40,393 nucleotides of DNA from Bacteroides sp. CAG:545 (GTDB lineage: Bacteria > Bacteroidota > Bacteroidia > Bacteroidales > UBA932): NCBI GenBank assembly GCA_000432515.1, contig HF995988.1, forward strand, positions 1 to 40,393, written 5' to 3'. The position numbers and the translations under genes were made by a program. Numbering within the stretch: the stretch's first letter is position 1; every line of letters begins with the position of its first letter. Of this stretch, positions 8,503-15,576 are shown piece after piece. The notes beneath the pieces are model-generated. The model was not told the origin of the DNA, searched no databases, and saw only the letters and a list, made by a program, of their open reading frames with translations.

Positions 8503-9446
8503 AGTCCTTCGAGCATTCTTTTCATGACGACCTGAGCGGAGACGACACGGTTCGCGGCTTCCGGAATCACCAGGCTCTGAGGCGAATCGATGACTTCATC
8601 GGTCACGATCATGTTCCTGCGGACCGGGAGGCAATGCATGAAATAGGCATTGTCCGTAACCGCCATCTGACGCGCGCCGACTGTCCAGTTCATATCCTTG
8701 CTGAGAATCTGCCCGTAATGTTCGTAGGAAGCCCAGTTTTTCGCATAGATGAAGTCCGCGCCCTCGAACGCCTTCATCTGGTCGCGTTCCACCTTCGCGT
8801 TGCCGGAAAACTCGGGAGCAAGGTCATAGCCCTCAGGGCAAGTTATCACGAAATCGACATCGGCGGCGTTCATCCATTGTGCAAATGAATTCGGGACCGC
8901 CTGTGGAAGGGCTTTCGGATGCGGAGCCCAGCTCAGTACCACCTTCGGGCGGTCTTTCTTCTTGTATTCGTCGATGGTAATGAGGTCGGCAAATGCTTGG
9001 CAAGGATGTACCGTAGCTGATTCCAGACTGATGACCGGCTTGCCTGAATATTCTATGAACTGCCTGATAATGCTTTCGTTATAGTCAAAATCGCGGTCTT
9101 CGAACTTGGCAAATGAGCGCACGCCTATCATATCGCAATAGCTTCCGATGACCGGAATGGCTTCACGCAGATGCTCCGACTTGTCGCCGTCCATGACAAC
9201 GCCCATCTCCGTTTCAAGTTTCCAGCTCTCGCCATTGATATTCAGCACGATAGCATTCATGCCGAGATTCATTGCGGCTTTCTGGCTGCTGAGTCTGGTA
9301 CGGAGGCTGCTGTTGAAGAACACCAGAATTATCGTCTTGTTCTTGCCGAGATGCTGCCACGTGAACGGTGTCTGTTTTACCTGGCGGGCTTCCAGCAGCG
9401 CCTGCTTCAGGTCGCCGATATCGCTTACATTAAGGAACTGTTTCAT
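8493..9446 (-). CDS. argF': N-succinylornithine carbamoyltransferase (ArgF' type)
   Basis: A 317-residue transcarbamylase. The carbamoyl-phosphate loop is FFNSSLRTR (residues 43-51) in place of the STRTR of ordinary ornithine transcarbamylase, and the C-terminal motif is HCLPVRRNMIVTD. Both are hallmarks of the Bacteroides fragilis/Xanthomonas group that carbamoylates N-acylated ornithine. The loop MDGDKSEHLREA puts Ser at residue 90. In that group this position was shown to set acyl specificity: Pro90 in the succinyl enzyme of B. fragilis, Glu92 in the acetyl enzyme of Xanthomonas. Ser argues against the acetyl form. It overlaps argB by 10 bp and follows argD by 10 bp. Confidence 0.92.
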   Translation of the reverse strand: MKQFLNVSDIGDLKQALLEARQVKQTPFTWQHLGKNKTIILVFFNSSLRTRLSSQKAAMNLGMNAIVLNINGESWKLETEMGVVMDGDKSEHLREAIPVIGSYCDMIGVRSFAKFEDRDFDYNESIIRQFIEYSGKPVISLESATVHPCQAFADLITIDEYKKKDRPKVVLSWAPHPKALPQAVPNSFAQWMNAADVDFVITCPEGYDLAPEFSGNAKVERDQMKAFEGADFIYAKNWASYEHYGQILSKDMNWTVGARQMAVTDNAYFMHCLPVRRNMIVTDEVIDSPQSLVIPEAANRVVSAQVVMKRMLEGLCL

Positions 9447-9456
9447 ATCCGATGGT

Positions 9457-10587
9457 TTAAAGAATTGATTTCAAAGCAGTTATAAACCGCGCAGCTTCTT
9501 CCTTCGTCAGGACAAGCGGAGCGAGGAGGCGGACCATATCCGTTCCTGCCACGCCTGTAAATATATGATGGTCGAAAAGCAGGGACTTGCGGATCTGGGC
9601 TACCGGTTCATTGAACTGGATGCCGAGCATAAGTCCACGCCCACGCACCTCGCGGATCCGCGGCGATGCAGGAACATTGTCTTTCAGCCACTTGCCGACT
9701 TCGAGCGCATTATGCACAAGGTCTTCCTTCTTCATGATGTCAATAACGGCCAACGCTGCTGCCATGGCCAGATAGTTTCCGCCGAATGTCGTCCCGAGCA
9801 TGCCTTTGGTCGCCTGAAAATCAGGAGAAATCAGCACGCCGCCTATCGGGAAGCCGTTCCCCATGCCTTTCGCTACGGTTATGAGATCCGGGACAATTCC
9901 GGCCCACTGGTGCGCGAAGAATCTGCCTGTACGGCCATAACCGCTCTGGACCTCGTCCAGGATAAGACAAGCGCCATATTTTCGTGTCAATGTCCTAAGG
10001 TCCTGAAGAAAAACGTCAGAAGGGACATTGATGCCGCCGACTCCCTGGATGCCTTCGATTATCACGCCTGCGACATCTCCTTTCGCGAGTTCGGCCTCAA
10101 CTGCAGCAGAGTCATTCAAGTCCACGAAAGTGACATTATGATGAGCATTGAACGGCGAGACGTATTTCGGGTTGTCAGTCACGGCGACCGACCCGGAAGT
10201 GCGTCCGTGGAAACTGCGGCGGAATGCGATGATGCGGTCCTTGCCGGTATGGAAAGATGCCAGTTTGAGAGCATTTTCATTGGCCTCGGCACCGGAGTTT
10301 ATGAGGAACAGGGACCAGTCTTCCAGTCCTGACATCTCCCCTATTTTCTTCGCAAGTTCCTCTTGCATAGGGTTTTTCACGCTGTTCGAATAGAAGCCTA
10401 TCCTGTTCAGCTGAGCGGTTATCGCCGCCACGTATTCCGGATGGCAGTGCCCTACGGAGATCACCGCATGCCCGCCGTAAAGGTCCAGGTATTCCTGTCC
10501 CTTGTCATCTATGATATGACATCCGTGAGCCTTCACCGGAGTCACATCGAAAACACTATATACGTCGAAAAGGTTCATTTGATTCAT
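9457..10587 (-). CDS. argD: Acylornithine aminotransferase
   Basis: A 376-residue class III PLP aminotransferase converting N-acylglutamate semialdehyde to N-acylornithine with glutamate as donor. Visible motifs are NSGAEANENALKLA (phosphate binding), FRRSFHGRT, LILDEVQSGYGRTG (Asp211 binds the pyridine nitrogen) and TVAKGMGNGFPIGG with the Schiff-base Lys240. The length is close to other Bacteroidetes ArgD proteins. It lies between argC (27 bp upstream) and argF' (10 bp downstream) in one operon. Related gamma-aminobutyrate aminotransferases are excluded by context. Confidence 0.95.
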   Translation of the reverse strand: MNQMNLFDVYSVFDVTPVKAHGCHIIDDKGQEYLDLYGGHAVISVGHCHPEYVAAITAQLNRIGFYSNSVKNPMQEELAKKIGEMSGLEDWSLFLINSGAEANENALKLASFHTGKDRIIAFRRSFHGRTSGSVAVTDNPKYVSPFNAHHNVTFVDLNDSAAVEAELAKGDVAGVIIEGIQGVGGINVPSDVFLQDLRTLTRKYGACLILDEVQSGYGRTGRFFAHQWAGIVPDLITVAKGMGNGFPIGGVLISPDFQATKGMLGTTFGGNYLAMAAALAVIDIMKKEDLVHNALEVGKWLKDNVPASPRIREVRGRGLMLGIQFNEPVAQIRKSLLFDHHIFTGVAGTDMVRLLAPLVLTKEEAARFITALKSIL

Positions 10588-10614
10588 TGATTTATTATCC
10601 GGGCTTCACGTCGC

Positions 10615-11589
10615 TTAGAAACGGTTGCCCTTCAGATTAAGGCCGGCGGTCTCAGGCAGTCCGAACATCAGGTTCATGTTCTGCACGGCCTGACCGGAAG
10701 CGCCTTTCACAAGATTGTCTATAACGCTGATAATGTGCAGTTTGTCGCCGTATTTCTTCACATTCACCACGCACTTGTTGGTATTGGTCACCATTTTCAC
10801 GTCAGGATTCATGTCAATGACATTGACGAAAGGTGCATCAGCATAGTAATCCTCATACAGGCTGACAGCCTCATTTTCAGTCATTTCCGTCTTCATATAT
10901 GCGGAAATCAGGATACCTCTGCTGAAGCAGCCGCGGATGGGGATGAAATCCAGCTCGCCTCCGAAAGACGGTGCAAGACGGTGCAATGTCTCCCCCACTT
11001 CGCCCAGATGCTGATGCGTAAACGGCTTGTACACAGAGAGATTGTCTGTCCGCCAGCTGAAATGCGTGGTTTCCGAAGGCTTCTGCCCTACACCGGTAGA
11101 ACCGGTAATTCCGGTCACATGGATTTCCGTAAGCCTGTCCGCATCAGCAAGCGGCAGGAGAGCCAGCTGCATGGCAGTAGCGAAACACCCCGGATTCGCG
11201 ACATGCGAGGCTTTCACGATATCAGCCTTGAACGCTTCCGGAAGGCCATATACGAAATCTTCCGCATCAGAGGCAAGGCGGAAATCATTGCTCAGGTCAA
11301 TGATTTTTCCCGTATAGGTCCCTGGCAGCGAGTGAACATAGGATTTCGATTTACCGTGACCGGAACAGAGGAAAATCACATCGGCATTGTCCAGATCGGC
11401 ATCCTCACAGAAAAGCATATCCGTCTCACCCACAAGGTCCTGATGGACTTGCCAAACGGGATTTCCGGCATTGCTACCGCTCTGGGCAAAGGTAATCTCC
11501 GCGTCGGGATGTCCTTTCAGGATACGCATAAGTTCTCCTGCCGTATATCCCGCAGCGCCTACTATTCCGACTCTTATCTTGTCTGTCAT
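10615..11589 (-). CDS. argC: N-acyl-gamma-glutamyl-phosphate reductase
   Basis: A 324-residue NADPH-dependent reductase making N-acylglutamate semialdehyde from the acyl phosphate. The N-terminal dinucleotide fold GIVGAAGYTAGELMRIL, the catalytic Cys135 in VANPGCFATA and the FTHQHLGEVGETL segment with the general-base His are present. Its length matches the short form of ArgC. It starts 3 bp after the argG stop region and is followed by argD after 27 bp, so it is a middle gene of the operon. Confidence 0.96.
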   Translation of the reverse strand: MTDKIRVGIVGAAGYTAGELMRILKGHPDAEITFAQSGSNAGNPVWQVHQDLVGETDMLFCEDADLDNADVIFLCSGHGKSKSYVHSLPGTYTGKIIDLSNDFRLASDAEDFVYGLPEAFKADIVKASHVANPGCFATAMQLALLPLADADRLTEIHVTGITGSTGVGQKPSETTHFSWRTDNLSVYKPFTHQHLGEVGETLHRLAPSFGGELDFIPIRGCFSRGILISAYMKTEMTENEAVSLYEDYYADAPFVNVIDMNPDVKMVTNTNKCVVNVKKYGDKLHIISVIDNLVKGASGQAVQNMNLMFGLPETAGLNLKGNRF

Positions 11590-11592
11590 GTC

Positions 11593-12810
11593 CTAAAGTT
11601 CTTGTTCCAGTTTTTCGCCTTCTTCCTTGTGGTTCGCATAATACACGCGGAGCGGTGTGGAAAGCACCTTGATGAAGCCCTTGGCATCGTCGCTGGTCCA
11701 GCCCTTCTGCATCTCGCCATACTCTCCGAACTTGGTCTTTACCAGGTCATCGGCAGAATCCACACCTACCGTGGAGAAGCAATACGGCCGCAGTTCCATA
11801 ATGACCGTACCTGTAACATTTCTCTGACTTTCCTCCAGCATCGCTTCAATGTCCCTCATCACCGGCTCCAGATATTGGCTTTCATGGAGAAACATTCCGT
11901 ACCAGTTGGCCACCTGGTCTTTCCAGTATTGCTGCCACTTGCTCAGGGTGTATTTTTCCAGGAACTTGTGGGCTCCTATTATCAGCATCGGCGCAGCAGC
12001 CTCGAAGCCGACGCGGCCCTTGATTCCAATGATAGTGTCGCCCACATGCATATCACGGCCGATACCATAAGGGGCGGCGATGGATTCGATTTTCTGGATG
12101 GCCTTTATCTTGTCATCGAAGTGTTCGCCGTTCACGCCCACGATCTGTCCTTTTTCGAATTTCAAGCGGACAAGTTCCGTTCCTTCTTTCGTAACTTGCT
12201 TCAGGTAAGCACTTTCCGGAAGTCCCTGTGCAGAGTCAAGTATTTCGCCGCCACAGATGGAAGTTCCCCACAGCCCCACATTGTACGAGTATTTCAGTTT
12301 TTTGAAGTCGGCTTCGAAACCGTGGCTGTTCAGATAGTCCACCTCATACTGACGGGACAATGCCATATCCCTGGTAAGGGTGATGATTTCGATTCCCGGC
12401 GCCATGACAAGGAAGGTCATGTCGAAACGGACCTGGTCATTGCCCGCACCGGTAGAGCCGTGCGCTATGGCATCTGCACCGATTTCCTTGGCGTATTTGG
12501 CGATTGCCATTGCCTGGAATATGCGCTCCGATGAAACTGAAATGGGATAGGTGCCGTTACGGAGGACATTGCCGTAAATCATATAACGGATGCTCTTGTC
12601 GTAATATTCCCTGGTAACGTCGAGGGTGACATAGGCTTTCGCGCCCAGCCTGTAGGCGTTTTCTTCATTGGCCTTCAGCTGTTCCGGGGAGAATCCTCCG
12701 GTATTTGCGCAGGCCGCATAGACTTCGTATCCCTTTTCTCTGGTGAGATACATTACATTGAACGAGGTATCCAGACCGCCGCTGAATGCGACAACAACTT
12801 TCTTGGGCAT
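11593..12810 (-). CDS. argG: Argininosuccinate synthase
   Basis: A 405-residue ATP-dependent synthase joining citrulline and aspartate. The N-terminal PP-loop VVVAFSGGLDTS, the HGSTGAGNDQVRFD motif and the C-terminal synthase domain are clear. I place the start at the ATG at 12810 (MPKKVVVAF...), two bases after the stop of the upstream GNAT gene. An upstream in-frame ATG at 12855 would add 15 residues, overlap the GNAT gene by 43 bp and lie outside the conserved fold. Two-base spacing implies coupled translation. Confidence 0.95.
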   Translation of the reverse strand: MPKKVVVAFSGGLDTSFNVMYLTREKGYEVYAACANTGGFSPEQLKANEENAYRLGAKAYVTLDVTREYYDKSIRYMIYGNVLRNGTYPISVSSERIFQAMAIAKYAKEIGADAIAHGSTGAGNDQVRFDMTFLVMAPGIEIITLTRDMALSRQYEVDYLNSHGFEADFKKLKYSYNVGLWGTSICGGEILDSAQGLPESAYLKQVTKEGTELVRLKFEKGQIVGVNGEHFDDKIKAIQKIESIAAPYGIGRDMHVGDTIIGIKGRVGFEAAAPMLIIGAHKFLEKYTLSKWQQYWKDQVANWYGMFLHESQYLEPVMRDIEAMLEESQRNVTGTVIMELRPYCFSTVGVDSADDLVKTKFGEYGEMQKGWTSDDAKGFIKVLSTPLRVYYANHKEEGEKLEQEL

Positions 12811-12812
12811 GG

Positions 12813-13445
12813 TTATGAGACTTTCTTGTGGAACATACTTGAGATTTTCATCCATAGATGGAGCAGTTTGTCATGGCTCGCGCGTGCTTCCGGCTGGGCA
12901 GCAGGCTTTTCCGCAGGATCATAGAGCATTCCGGTACAGAGGCAACGGGTGTAGTTGTTCCTGGTGAGCACGTCGAAGTTTATGCAGCTGGAGCAGCCTT
13001 TCCAGAAAACGGGGTCCGATGTCAATTCGGAGAACGTCACTGGTTTGTAGCCAAGTTCAGTATTGATTTTCATGACTGCGAGTCCGGTAGTGAGTCCGAA
13101 CAGCTTGGCATTCGGGAAACGCTTTCTGGAGAGTTCGAATGCAGCATGTTTGATGGTCTTCGCAAGTCCGAAACCTCTGTATTCCGGTTTCACGATAAGT
13201 CCGGAGTTGGCCACGAATTCTTCGTGATCCCAGGATTCAATGTAGCAGAATCCGGCAAAGTCCTCGCCATGCATCGCGATAATGGCCTTCCCTTCGAGCA
13301 TTTTCTGTTTTACATATTCAGGGTTTCGTTTTGCGATGCCTGTTCCCCTGACTTTCGTGGCATCCTCTATGGTCTTGAGGATCTCGTCCACATACGTCAA
13401 ATGCTTTTCAGTCGCGACTCCGACTGTAAAATCATCTATTGTCAT
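12813..13445 (-). CDS. GNAT acyltransferase, probable N-acylglutamate synthase
   Basis: A 210-residue GNAT-fold protein heading the biosynthetic part of the operon. The acetyl-CoA motif A is LIVKPEYRGFGLAKTIKHAAF (core about residues 83-103). After the GNAT core a conserved segment carries four cysteines, Cys151, Cys154, Cys168 and Cys170 (GCSSC, RCLCTGMLYD), which could hold a metal. The position directly before argG, and the lack of a classical argA or argJ in the window, suggest it makes N-acetyl- or N-succinylglutamate. From memory, the equivalent Bacteroides gene was assigned that role on genetic grounds. The C-terminal 25 residues are basic and probably disordered. A long repeat array fills its whole upstream region. 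Confidence 0.85.
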   Translation of the reverse strand: MTIDDFTVGVATEKHLTYVDEILKTIEDATKVRGTGIAKRNPEYVKQKMLEGKAIIAMHGEDFAGFCYIESWDHEEFVANSGLIVKPEYRGFGLAKTIKHAAFELSRKRFPNAKLFGLTTGLAVMKINTELGYKPVTFSELTSDPVFWKGCSSCINFDVLTRNNYTRCLCTGMLYDPAEKPAAQPEARASHDKLLHLWMKISSMFHKKVS

Positions 13446-13456
13446 CGTTTTATATT

Positions 13457-14070
13457 TTTAACTATTTTTCTGACTAAGTTCGTCTGCAATCGAGATTCGT
13501 CTTTTCAACATAGACTCGTCTTCGACTATTTTTCTGACTAAATCCGTATTCAACCTAAATCCGTCTCTTCAACATAGACTCGTCTTCAACTATTTTTCAA
13601 CCTAAGTTCGTCTCTTCAACCTAGACTCGTCTCTTCAACTATTCTTCAACCTAAATCCGTCTTCAACCTAGATTAGTCTCTTCAACTATTCTTCCGACTA
13701 AATTCGTATTCAACCTAAATTCTTCTCTTCAACCTAGACTCGTCTTCAACTATTCTTCTGACTAAATTTGTTTCTTCAACATAGACTCGTCTTCAAACTA
13801 TTCTTCCGACTAAATTCGTCTGCAACCTAAATTCTTCTCTTCAACATAGATTCGTCTTCAACTATTCTTCAACCTAAATTCTTCTCTTCAACCTAGACTC
13901 GTCTTCAACTATTTTTCCGACTAAATTCGTCTTCAACATGGATTCGTCTTCAACTATTCTTCGACCTAAATCCGCCTTCAACCTGGATTCGTCTTCAACT
14001 ATTTTTCAACCTAAGTTCGTCTCTTCAACCTAGACTCGTCTCTTCAACTATTCTTCAACCTAAATCCGTC
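13457..14070 (-). repeat. Imperfect repeat array between argR and the GNAT gene
   Basis: About 600 bp made almost entirely of variants of short motifs. On the transcribed strand these are GTTGAAGA alternating with GACGAATTTAG, GACGAGTCTAG or a short ATA spacer. They combine into about twelve higher-order units of roughly 45-65 bp, each marked by AACTATT(C/T)TTC on the plus strand. The first unit begins inside the last codons of argR, whose stop TAG is the TAG of GGATTTAG, and the array ends about 12 bp before the GNAT start codon. All frames have stops, so it is not coding. It would form a long AU-rich leader between argR and the arg genes. No consensus promoter is visible inside. Confidence 0.9.
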
Positions 14071-14557
14071 GGGCGGAAATACCCGGTATGATGCGCTCTA
14101 TTTCTGCCAATATCTCATCGGCTTCCGTTTCCGCGCGCAGGACAATGAGAATGGTGTCGTCCCCCGCGATTGTCCCCATAATCTTGTGGGACAATGCATT
14201 GTCAATGACGGAGGCCACCATGTTCGCGTATCCCGGCCTGGTTTTCAAGACGCCTGCCTGTCCGGAAAACTCTATGCTTCTGATTCCGGAAATGATGTGT
14301 GATGCCTCATGGGCACGATAAGATACTCCCGGTGTCTCCAGAACGGAGGGCATGTCTTCAGGCAGCCTGTACCGATATTCGCCCGCCGCATCGGGGGTCT
14401 TCGCCACCTGAAGTTCTTTCAGGTCTCTGGACAGAGTAGCCTGTGTAACGACAATACCATTATCTGCAAGCATCGAGAGGAGTTCCTCCTGATTGCCCAC
14501 CTTGCTGGAAAATATGATTTTCCTCAGCATCTCCAGACGTTTCTGCCTAAGACTCAT
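14060..14557 (-). CDS. argR: Arginine repressor
   Basis: A 165-residue ArgR/AhrC family regulator. The N-terminal winged helix-turn-helix (RLEMLRKIIFSSKVGNQEELL...VTQATLSRDLKEL) binds ARG boxes. The C-terminal domain, with GTIAGDDTILIVLR, makes the hexamer and binds arginine. I prefer the Met at 14557 because the family begins there and the sequence before it is A-rich, as usual in Bacteroidetes. In-frame ATGs at 14590 and 14602 add 11 or 15 residues, and those codons run into a tandem-repeat region. It is upstream of and co-directional with the arg operon, and probably autoregulated. The stop codon is the first element of the downstream repeat array. Confidence 0.93.
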   Translation of the reverse strand: MSLRQKRLEMLRKIIFSSKVGNQEELLSMLADNGIVVTQATLSRDLKELQVAKTPDAAGEYRYRLPEDMPSVLETPGVSYRAHEASHIISGIRSIEFSGQAGVLKTRPGYANMVASVIDNALSHKIMGTIAGDDTILIVLRAETEADEILAEIERIIPGISARRI

Positions 14558-14618
14558 ATACTTGTTTCGCTTCTTATGTTTGCTATTCATATACCGATGC
14601 ACCGGAATACTGGCTGCG

Positions 14619-14730
14619 CGATTATATCTCGACCTAATGTGCTGTACGATTATATATCGACCTAATGTTCTATGCGATTATACACCGGCTTAATATGTTG
14701 TACGATTATCACCGGCCGAATATGCCGCCG
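14619..14730 (-). repeat. Four tandem 28-bp repeats in the argR leader
   Basis: CGATTAT begins at 14619, 14647, 14675 and 14703, exactly 28 bp apart, and each unit continues with variants of ATATCGACCTAATGTTGTA. A fifth, shortened copy may start at 14595. The units lie between the argR promoter and its start codon, so they are in the transcribed leader. The core CGACCTAA also recurs in the larger array downstream of argR. Confidence 0.85.
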
Positions 14731-14821
14731 AATAACATTTATACTTAACACACCGCTAAACACCTAACCGCCCAATCAGCTTTCCCAATGATCTGCATCC
14801 GCAATCTCCGCAATGCATAAT

Positions 14822-14877
14822 TGTATATTTATACATTATTTTCGATTACGGATGCAAATTTATACAAAAACTATACA
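14822..14877 (-). promoter_or_regulatory. Candidate ARG boxes (ArgR operator) at the argR promoter
   Basis: TGTATATTTATACA at 14822-14835 is a 6+6 inverted repeat centred on TT. A second site at about 14861-14877 contains TATACA twice, five bases apart, within a wider GGATG...CATCC inverted repeat. The AT-rich dyads resemble ARG boxes of other bacteria, and they overlap and follow the -7 element of the argR promoter. Binding by ArgR is an inference. Confidence 0.55.
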
Positions 14878-14885
14878 TCCGCAAA
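14855..14885 (-). promoter_or_regulatory. argR promoter, Bacteroidetes consensus
   Basis: Read on the minus strand, TTTG (14885-14882), a 19-base spacer, then TAAATTTG (14862-14855). This is an exact match to TTTG-N19-TAnnTTTG. Transcription would start near 14848, leaving a leader of about 290 nt before argR that contains the 28-bp repeats. Confidence 0.75.
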
Positions 14886-14961
14886 ATTTTCTTTGAATAA
14901 GTTTGCAAAGATTTGCGTAAAACATCCGAGGGCTGACGTCTTTTAGAAGACAGCCAAATTC

Positions 14962-15127
14962 GAACAACCTGCACATCAAATTTTAGCCTATATCACTGAG
15001 CGTCAATGAAATACAGCAATCACTAAAAGCCAGGTTATATAAAAAATAGGCTAACCTGACTTTCGGCTTTTCTCATAACTATCTATGAGTCAATACTTTC
15101 TACCGTCAGCCCAAGTGCAGGTTGTTC
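14962..15127 (-). mobile_element. 166-bp inverted-repeat (MITE-like) element, copy 1
   Basis: Bounded by the perfect inverted repeat GAACAACCTGCAC / GTGCAGGTTGTTC (14962-14974 and 15115-15127), with an internal imperfect hairpin around AAAAGCCAGGTTA...TAACCTG...GGCTTTT (15025-15071). A relative of the same length, 166 bp, lies at 34843-35008 in the opposite orientation, sharing GAAAGTATTGA, the central hairpin and the ends. No open frame, so it would be non-autonomous. No clear target-site duplication is seen. Confidence 0.7.
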
Positions 15128-15233
15128 GGTTTTTCTCTCCAATCATGCCTCACAGAAGCAGTTATGACTGGCAACAAGAAGCCTCCGTGAGGACCAGGCC
15201 CTCCTGCTTCGCAGGCGCCTCCCTCTAGTGCCG

Positions 15234-15350
15234 AACAAGGCATCATCAGATGCCGGGCCGGAGTTGGCGAGCAGGGAAAGCCATGAGGCGATGGAAAGCC
15301 CGCAGGCCCTGATGTGCCCCCTTGAAAAGGGGGTTAGGGGGATTGAGATA
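15234..15350 (+). repeat. Dispersed structured intergenic repeat, copy 2
   Basis: Near-identical to 55-169. Differences cluster in the loop near GGGAAAGCCATGAGGCGATGG and at GATGTGCCCCC. The hairpins GGCAT/ATGCC and CCCCCTT/AAGGGGG are kept. It lies between the 166-bp element and the nuclease remnant, in a gene-free stretch running from 14558 to 15577. Confidence 0.7.
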
Positions 15351-15432
15351 AGCAAGTCCTCACAGAGGCAACCTTGTTGCCTATCGCTGCCCTTCTGAGG
15401 TGCATCGCGCAAATGATTGTATATCAATAATA

Positions 15433-15477
15433 TAGCCATTTTCAGAGTTGACAAAAATACAACTCTGAAAATGGCTA
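15433..15477. other. Perfect 18-bp hairpin downstream of the nuclease gene
   Basis: TAGCCATTTTCAGAGTTG (15433-15450) and its exact reverse complement (15460-15477) are separated by the 9-base loop ACAAAAATA. It lies about 100 bp past the nuclease stop. It lacks a good T-run on either side, so it is not a classic intrinsic terminator, though it could still end or protect a transcript. Confidence 0.6.
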
Positions 15478-15576
15478 AATCTCTGATGCTTAGATGATTA
15501 CATGGTGCGTCGCGTGTGTCGTGTGGAGTGCCGGCTAGCAATAGTCTGGTCAATACGTAACCGCGGAGACGCTTAC

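Noticed and set aside
10735..12534. Long plus-strand open frame of 599 codons opposite argC and argG
   Set aside because: It mirrors two unmistakable arginine enzymes on the other strand and has no family pattern of its own.
13457..14070. Possible CRISPR array or coding repeat between argR and the arg genes
   Set aside because: Units vary in sequence and spacing, there are no unique spacers, and every frame has stops.
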